Assembly: GCA_041627475.1 (NCBI GenBank)
Contig: JBFKQZ010000156.1
Location: 1-7,492, forward strand
Length of the DNA stretch: 7,492 bases
Direction of reading: 5' to 3'
Source of the DNA: JBFGFG01 sp041627475
GTDB taxonomy: Bacteria; Actinomycetota; Nitriliruptoria; Nitriliruptorales; Nitriliruptoraceae
Position numbers and translations under genes: made by a program. Within the stretch, counting starts at the first letter, position 1. The number at the start of each line of letters is the position of its first letter. Below are positions 5,329 through 7,492 of this stretch, in pieces. The notes beneath the pieces were generated by a model, which did not search any database, was not told where the DNA came from, and saw only the letters and a program-made list of their open reading frames with translations.

Positions 5329-6891
5329 ATGACACAGATCACCCTGACCCGGACCCCACCGACGATCGACGACGTGGTCGTGGTCGCCCGCGGCGGCGCA
5401 CGCGTCGACCTGGACCCCGGCGTGCTCGACCGCACCGCCAGGGCCCGCGACGTCGTTGACCACCTCGCTGCCAGTCCGGAACCCGCGTACGGCATCTCGA
5501 CCGGCTTCGGCGCGCTCGCCACGACGCAGATTCCGGTGGAGCGGCGCGAGCAGCTGCAGCGCTCTGTCGTCCGCTCGCACGCCGCCGGCTCGGGCCCCGT
5601 GGTCGAGTCCGAGGTCACCCGGGCCATGATGCTGCTGCGGCTGAAGACCCTCGTCTCGGGGCACACCGGCGTCCGCCCGGTCGTCGCCGAGACGCTGGCA
5701 GCGGTGCTCAACGCGGGGCTCACGCCGGTGGTGCGCGAGTACGGCTCGCTCGGCTGCTCGGGCGACCTCGCGCCGCTCTCCCACGTCGCCGTGGTGCTGA
5801 CGGGCGAGGGCGAGGTCGTCGACGCCGACGGTCGGGTCCGACCCGCCGCCGAGGCGCTGGCCGAGCACGACATCGCCCCCCTCACGCTGCAGGCCAAGGA
5901 GGGTCTCGCGCTGATCAACGGCACCGACGGCATGCTCGGGATGCTCGCGCTGGCGCTGCACGACCTGGACCACCTGCTCCGGGTGGCGGACGTCGCCGCT
6001 GCGATGAGCGTCGAGGGCCTGCTCGGCACCGACGCCGCGTTCGCCGCCGACCTCATGGCGCTGCGCCCGCACCCCGGCCAGCAGACCTCGGCCGCGAACC
6101 TCCGTCGGCTGCTGGCCGACTCCCCCATCGTCGCGTCCCACAAGCACCCGGGCGACGTCCGCGTCCAGGACGCGTACTCGTTGCGCTGCGCCCCGCAGGT
6201 GCACGGTGCGGCCCGCGACACGGTCGCGCACGCCCGCACCGTCGCCGAGCGCGAGCTGGCCGCTGCCATCGACAACCCGGTCGTGACCGAGGACGGTCGC
6301 GTCGTCTCCAACGGCAACTTCCACGGGGCACCGGTCGCCCACGTCCTCGACATGCTCGCGATCCCGGTGGCCGACGTCGCCTCGATCGCCGAGCGCCGCA
6401 CCGACCGGTTCCTCGACACGGCGCGCAGCCAGGGGCTGCCACCGTTCCTCGCCGACGACCCCGGCGTCGACTCCGGCCACATGATCGCGCAGTACACCCA
6501 GGCCGGGATCGTCAGCGAGCTGAAGCGACTGGCCGTGCCGGCCTCCGTCGACTCCATCCCCTCCAGCGCCATGCAGGAGGACCACGTCTCGATGGGCTGG
6601 CACGCCGCCCGCAAGCTGCGCACCGCCATCGACGGCCTCACCCGCGTGCTCGCGATCGAGGTCCTCACCGCCGCCCGCGGCATCGACCTCCGTGCCCCAC
6701 TGCGGCCCGGCCCCGGCACCGGCGCCGCCCTGGCCGCCGTCCGCGAGGTCGTCGCGGGCCCCGGCCCAGACCGCCTCCTCACCGACGAGATCGAGGCCAC
6801 CGTCGACCTCGTCGCCAGCCGCCGCCTGCTCGACGCCGTCGAGTCCGCCATCGACCCCCTCGACGAGAACGACCACCACCCCATCGCGTGA
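5329..6891 (+). CDS. hutH: Histidine ammonia-lyase
   Basis: This is a 520-aa protein of normal HAL length. It deaminates L-histidine non-oxidatively to urocanate and ammonia, the first step of histidine catabolism, as a cytoplasmic homotetramer. Visible family motifs are YGISTGFG (Tyr54), RSHAAG (His84), the MIO-forming loop GSLGCSGDLAPLSH, NGTDGM (197-202), YSLRCAPQVHGA (283-294), IDNPVV (314-319), NGNFHG (328-333) and SAMQEDHVSMG (413-423, Glu417). The electrophilic MIO group should form from Cys143-Ser144-Gly145 rather than the textbook Ala-Ser-Gly. The RSH and QEDH motifs argue for HAL rather than phenylalanine or tyrosine ammonia-lyase. The start ATG 5329 is chosen because the family begins close to the segment TIDDVVVVARGG; an in-frame ATG at 5266 lies inside the operator and adds an unconserved leader. 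No clear ribosome site precedes the ATG. hutU follows 57 nt downstream. Confidence 0.96.
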   Translation: MTQITLTRTPPTIDDVVVVARGGARVDLDPGVLDRTARARDVVDHLAASPEPAYGISTGFGALATTQIPVERREQLQRSVVRSHAAGSGPVVESEVTRAMMLLRLKTLVSGHTGVRPVVAETLAAVLNAGLTPVVREYGSLGCSGDLAPLSHVAVVLTGEGEVVDADGRVRPAAEALAEHDIAPLTLQAKEGLALINGTDGMLGMLALALHDLDHLLRVADVAAAMSVEGLLGTDAAFAADLMALRPHPGQQTSAANLRRLLADSPIVASHKHPGDVRVQDAYSLRCAPQVHGAARDTVAHARTVAERELAAAIDNPVVTEDGRVVSNGNFHGAPVAHVLDMLAIPVADVASIAERRTDRFLDTARSQGLPPFLADDPGVDSGHMIAQYTQAGIVSELKRLAVPASVDSIPSSAMQEDHVSMGWHAARKLRTAIDGLTRVLAIEVLTAARGIDLRAPLRPGPGTGAALAAVREVVAGPGPDRLLTDEIEATVDLVASRRLLDAVESAIDPLDENDHHPIA

Positions 6892-6929
6892 GTGCGTCGC
6901 CCGACATGTCGGGCGAGCCACTCACACGA
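6884..6929. repeat. Long imperfect palindrome at the hutH-hutU junction
   Basis: A dyad is centred between bases 6906 and 6907. The central 20 bases (6897-6916) form a perfect palindrome with half-site TGTCGGGCGA. After a 2-base mismatch on each side (6895-6896, 6917-6918), GTGAGTG (6888-6894) pairs with CACTCAC (6919-6925). After one more mismatch, TCG (6884-6886) pairs with CGA (6927-6929). In total 20 of 23 positions pair. The hutH stop codon (6889-6891) lies in the left arm, and the hutU ribosome site (6935-6941) lies just outside the right arm. In RNA this would be a very stable intercistronic hairpin; no T-tract follows, so it is not a classical terminator. In DNA it could be a dimeric-regulator operator. 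Confidence 0.85.
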
Positions 6930-6948
6930 CGTGCGAAGGAGCCACGCC

Positions 6949-7492
6949 ATGTCCGGTCCACGTCCCGTCCGCGCGCCCCGTGGCGCGACCCGCACCGCAC
7001 CCGGCTGGGGGCAGGAGGCCGCGCTGCGGATGCTCCAGAACAACCTCGACCCGGACGTGGCCGAGCACCCCGACGAGCTCGTGGTCTACGGCGGCACCGG
7101 ACGGGCCGCGCGTGACTGGGCGAGCTTCGACGCGATGGTCCGCACCCTGTCGACGCTGCGTGACGACGAGACGATGCTGGTCCAGTCGGGCCGTCCGGTC
7201 GGCGTGCTGCGCACCCACGAGTGGGCCCCGCGCGTGCTGCTCGCGAACTCGAACCTGGTGCCCGACTGGGCGAACTGGGACGAGTTCCGCCGGCTGGAGC
7301 ACCTGGGCCTGACGATGTACGGCCAGATGACCGCCGGGTCGTGGATCTACATCGGCACCCAGGGGATCCTGCAGGGCACCTACGAGACGTTCGCAGCGGT
7401 CGCGGCGAAGCGCTTCGGTGGGACGCTGCAGGGCACGCTGACCGTCACCGGCGGCGTCGGCGGCATGGGCGGGGCGCAGCCGCTGGCCGTCA
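6949..7492 (+). CDS. hutU: Urocanate hydratase, N-terminal third (runs off window end)
   Basis: The frame is open from ATG 6949 to the last base, giving 181 residues of a family that is usually about 550 aa long. GAAGGAG at 6935-6941 with 7-nt spacing sets the start. Motifs specific to urocanase are YGGTGRAARDW (47-57), ETMLVQSGRPVG (74-85), APRVLLANSNLVPDW (93-107), MYGQMTAGSWIYIGTQGILQGTYETF (123-148) and the glycine-rich NAD+-contacting GGVGGMGGAQPLAV (168-181). The enzyme uses tightly bound NAD+ as an electrophile to hydrate urocanate to 4-imidazolone-5-propionate, the second step of histidine breakdown. It directly follows hutH and is most likely cotranscribed with it. There is no sign of damage in the visible part. 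The catalytic C-terminal residues lie outside the window. Confidence 0.95.
   Translation, partial: MSGPRPVRAPRGATRTAPGWGQEAALRMLQNNLDPDVAEHPDELVVYGGTGRAARDWASFDAMVRTLSTLRDDETMLVQSGRPVGVLRTHEWAPRVLLANSNLVPDWANWDEFRRLEHLGLTMYGQMTAGSWIYIGTQGILQGTYETFAAVAAKRFGGTLQGTLTVTGGVGGMGGAQPLAV

Noticed and set aside
5234..5335. ATG at 5335 (minus strand) as the regulator start
   Set aside because: It would overlap the hutH start and consume the whole divergent promoter region. GTG 5233 has GGGAGG at ideal spacing and matches the family's N-terminus.
4825..6921. A roughly 700-codon open frame on the - strand across hutH and the start of the IclR gene
   Set aside because: It is a shadow of hutH and the regulator. 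The frame exists because stop codons are rare at this GC content; it shows no recognisable domain.
1..7492. Mobile elements, CRISPR arrays, tRNA/rRNA genes, toxin-antitoxin or phage modules
   Set aside because: No direct-repeat arrays, transposase motifs, cloverleaf candidates or phage proteins were seen. All larger stretches are explained by ordinary chromosomal genes.

Overview
The window is about 7.5 kb of very GC-rich DNA. Codon third positions are almost always G or C, genes are tightly packed, and some starts are GTG. This fits a high-GC actinobacterium; I cannot name the genus. No RNA genes, insertion sequences, phage genes or CRISPR arrays are visible, and nothing looks recently acquired.

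Region 1 (1-2934, + strand) is a siroheme-linked assimilatory cluster. It holds the C-terminal tail of a ferredoxin-type nitrite/sulfite reductase with a helical HEPN-like tail, a two-part protein ending in a catalytic rhodanese domain, a uroporphyrinogen-III synthase (hemD), and a HemG-like flavodoxin-domain protein. The first three genes overlap by 4 nt and then 3 nt (ATGA; TGATG if the shared bases are counted), so they are almost certainly translationally coupled. HemD makes the precursor of siroheme, the cofactor of the reductase. The flavodoxin gene follows a 92-nt gap rich in potential hairpins.

Region 2 (2931-4427, - strand) is convergent with region 1. The flavodoxin and channel genes end in one shared CTAG, with a TAG stop on each strand. 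The operon encodes an AAA_28/Ttd14-like P-loop ATPase followed 12 nt later by a six-transmembrane voltage-gated-type K+ channel with a C-terminal zinc ribbon. This pairing is the least explained part of the window.

Region 3 (4478-7492) is the start of a histidine-utilisation locus. A divergent IclR-family regulator (- strand) faces hutH (histidine ammonia-lyase) and hutU (urocanate hydratase, cut by the window end). The 95-nt divergent gap contains an inverted repeat that is a good candidate operator. The 57-nt hutH-hutU gap lies within a long near-perfect palindrome that also covers the hutH stop codon. Together hutH and hutU give the first two steps of histidine breakdown: histidine to urocanate plus ammonia, then urocanate to imidazolone propionate. 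The later hut genes are presumably beyond the right edge.
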